Assembly (NCBI GenBank): GCA_947039455.1
Contig: CAMQZB010000001.1
Location: forward strand, 267,877 to 331,876
Source of the DNA: an uncultured Clostridia bacterium
GTDB lineage: Bacteria > Bacillota > Clostridia > Christensenellales > CAMQZB01
DNA: 64,000 bases
Direction of reading: 5' to 3'
The notes beneath the pieces are model-generated. The model was not told where the DNA came from and searched no databases. It saw nothing but the letters and a program-made list of their open reading frames with translations. Below are positions 63,996 through 64,000 of this stretch, piece by piece. The number at the start of each line of letters is the position of its first letter. The first letter of the stretch is position 1. The position numbers were made by a program, and so were the translations under genes.

Positions 63996-64000
63996 AATTG

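Overview
The window is AT-rich and almost every real gene lies on the minus strand. Shine-Dalgarno sequences are strong (AGGAGG type), and GTG and TTG starts occur. Three SPOCS/DUF3794 proteins, a BclA-like collagen protein, lipobox-type lipoproteins, an OpuC-type transporter and an OmpR-family two-component system point to a low-GC, probably spore-forming Firmicute of the Clostridia. I cannot name the species from sequence alone.

Positions 1-10.5 kb hold a surface or spore-coat locus: a giant DUF11-repeat protein cut by the window edge, three SPOCS-domain proteins, a small Cys-rich protein, a collagen-like Gly-X-Thr protein and a TPR-bearing family 2 glycosyltransferase. From 10.5 to 13.3 kb lie decayed insertion sequences, including an IS21-type istAB pair with a broken istA. 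From 13.4 to 24.6 kb runs a decayed defence island: a frameshifted Fic protein, a nuclease-helicase, an Mrr-like nuclease, an SMC-like ATPase overlapping a DUF4297-like nuclease gene with one nonsense codon, Septu (ptuB plus a ptuA remnant), hsdM fragments, a vWA protein and a macro-domain protein. A 386-residue protein of unknown function follows at 25.2 kb.

Positions 27.6-59.6 kb are a patchwork of remnants from related prophages (terminase, portal, virion protein and integrase pieces) mixed with host genes. The host genes include a MacAB-like exporter with its two-component system, a large adhesin-like lipoprotein, two paralogous HepT/MntA modules, an acyl-CoA dehydrogenase with a CoA-transferase fragment, and several membrane proteins. 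Two patterns stand out. First, three copies of an integrase 3' end, with nearly the same terminator and junction sequence, are each followed by small detoxification-type genes: NUDIX hydrolase, ClbS-like, AraC-GyrI and VOC. Each of these genes has a near-identical promoter, and each ends at a shared second terminator type. After them, in two loci, comes an attP-like stretch rich in GGGTGYA motifs. Second, a phage polyvalent protein carries three separate ORFs in another frame of the same strand, each with its own ribosome binding site.

Positions 59.7-64 kb return to ordinary housekeeping genes: a two-gene OpuC-type compatible-solute transporter with an unusually long 5' leader, and an SDR dehydrogenase. 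Many accessory genes carry a single nonsense or frameshift mutation, so much of the middle of the window looks to be decaying.
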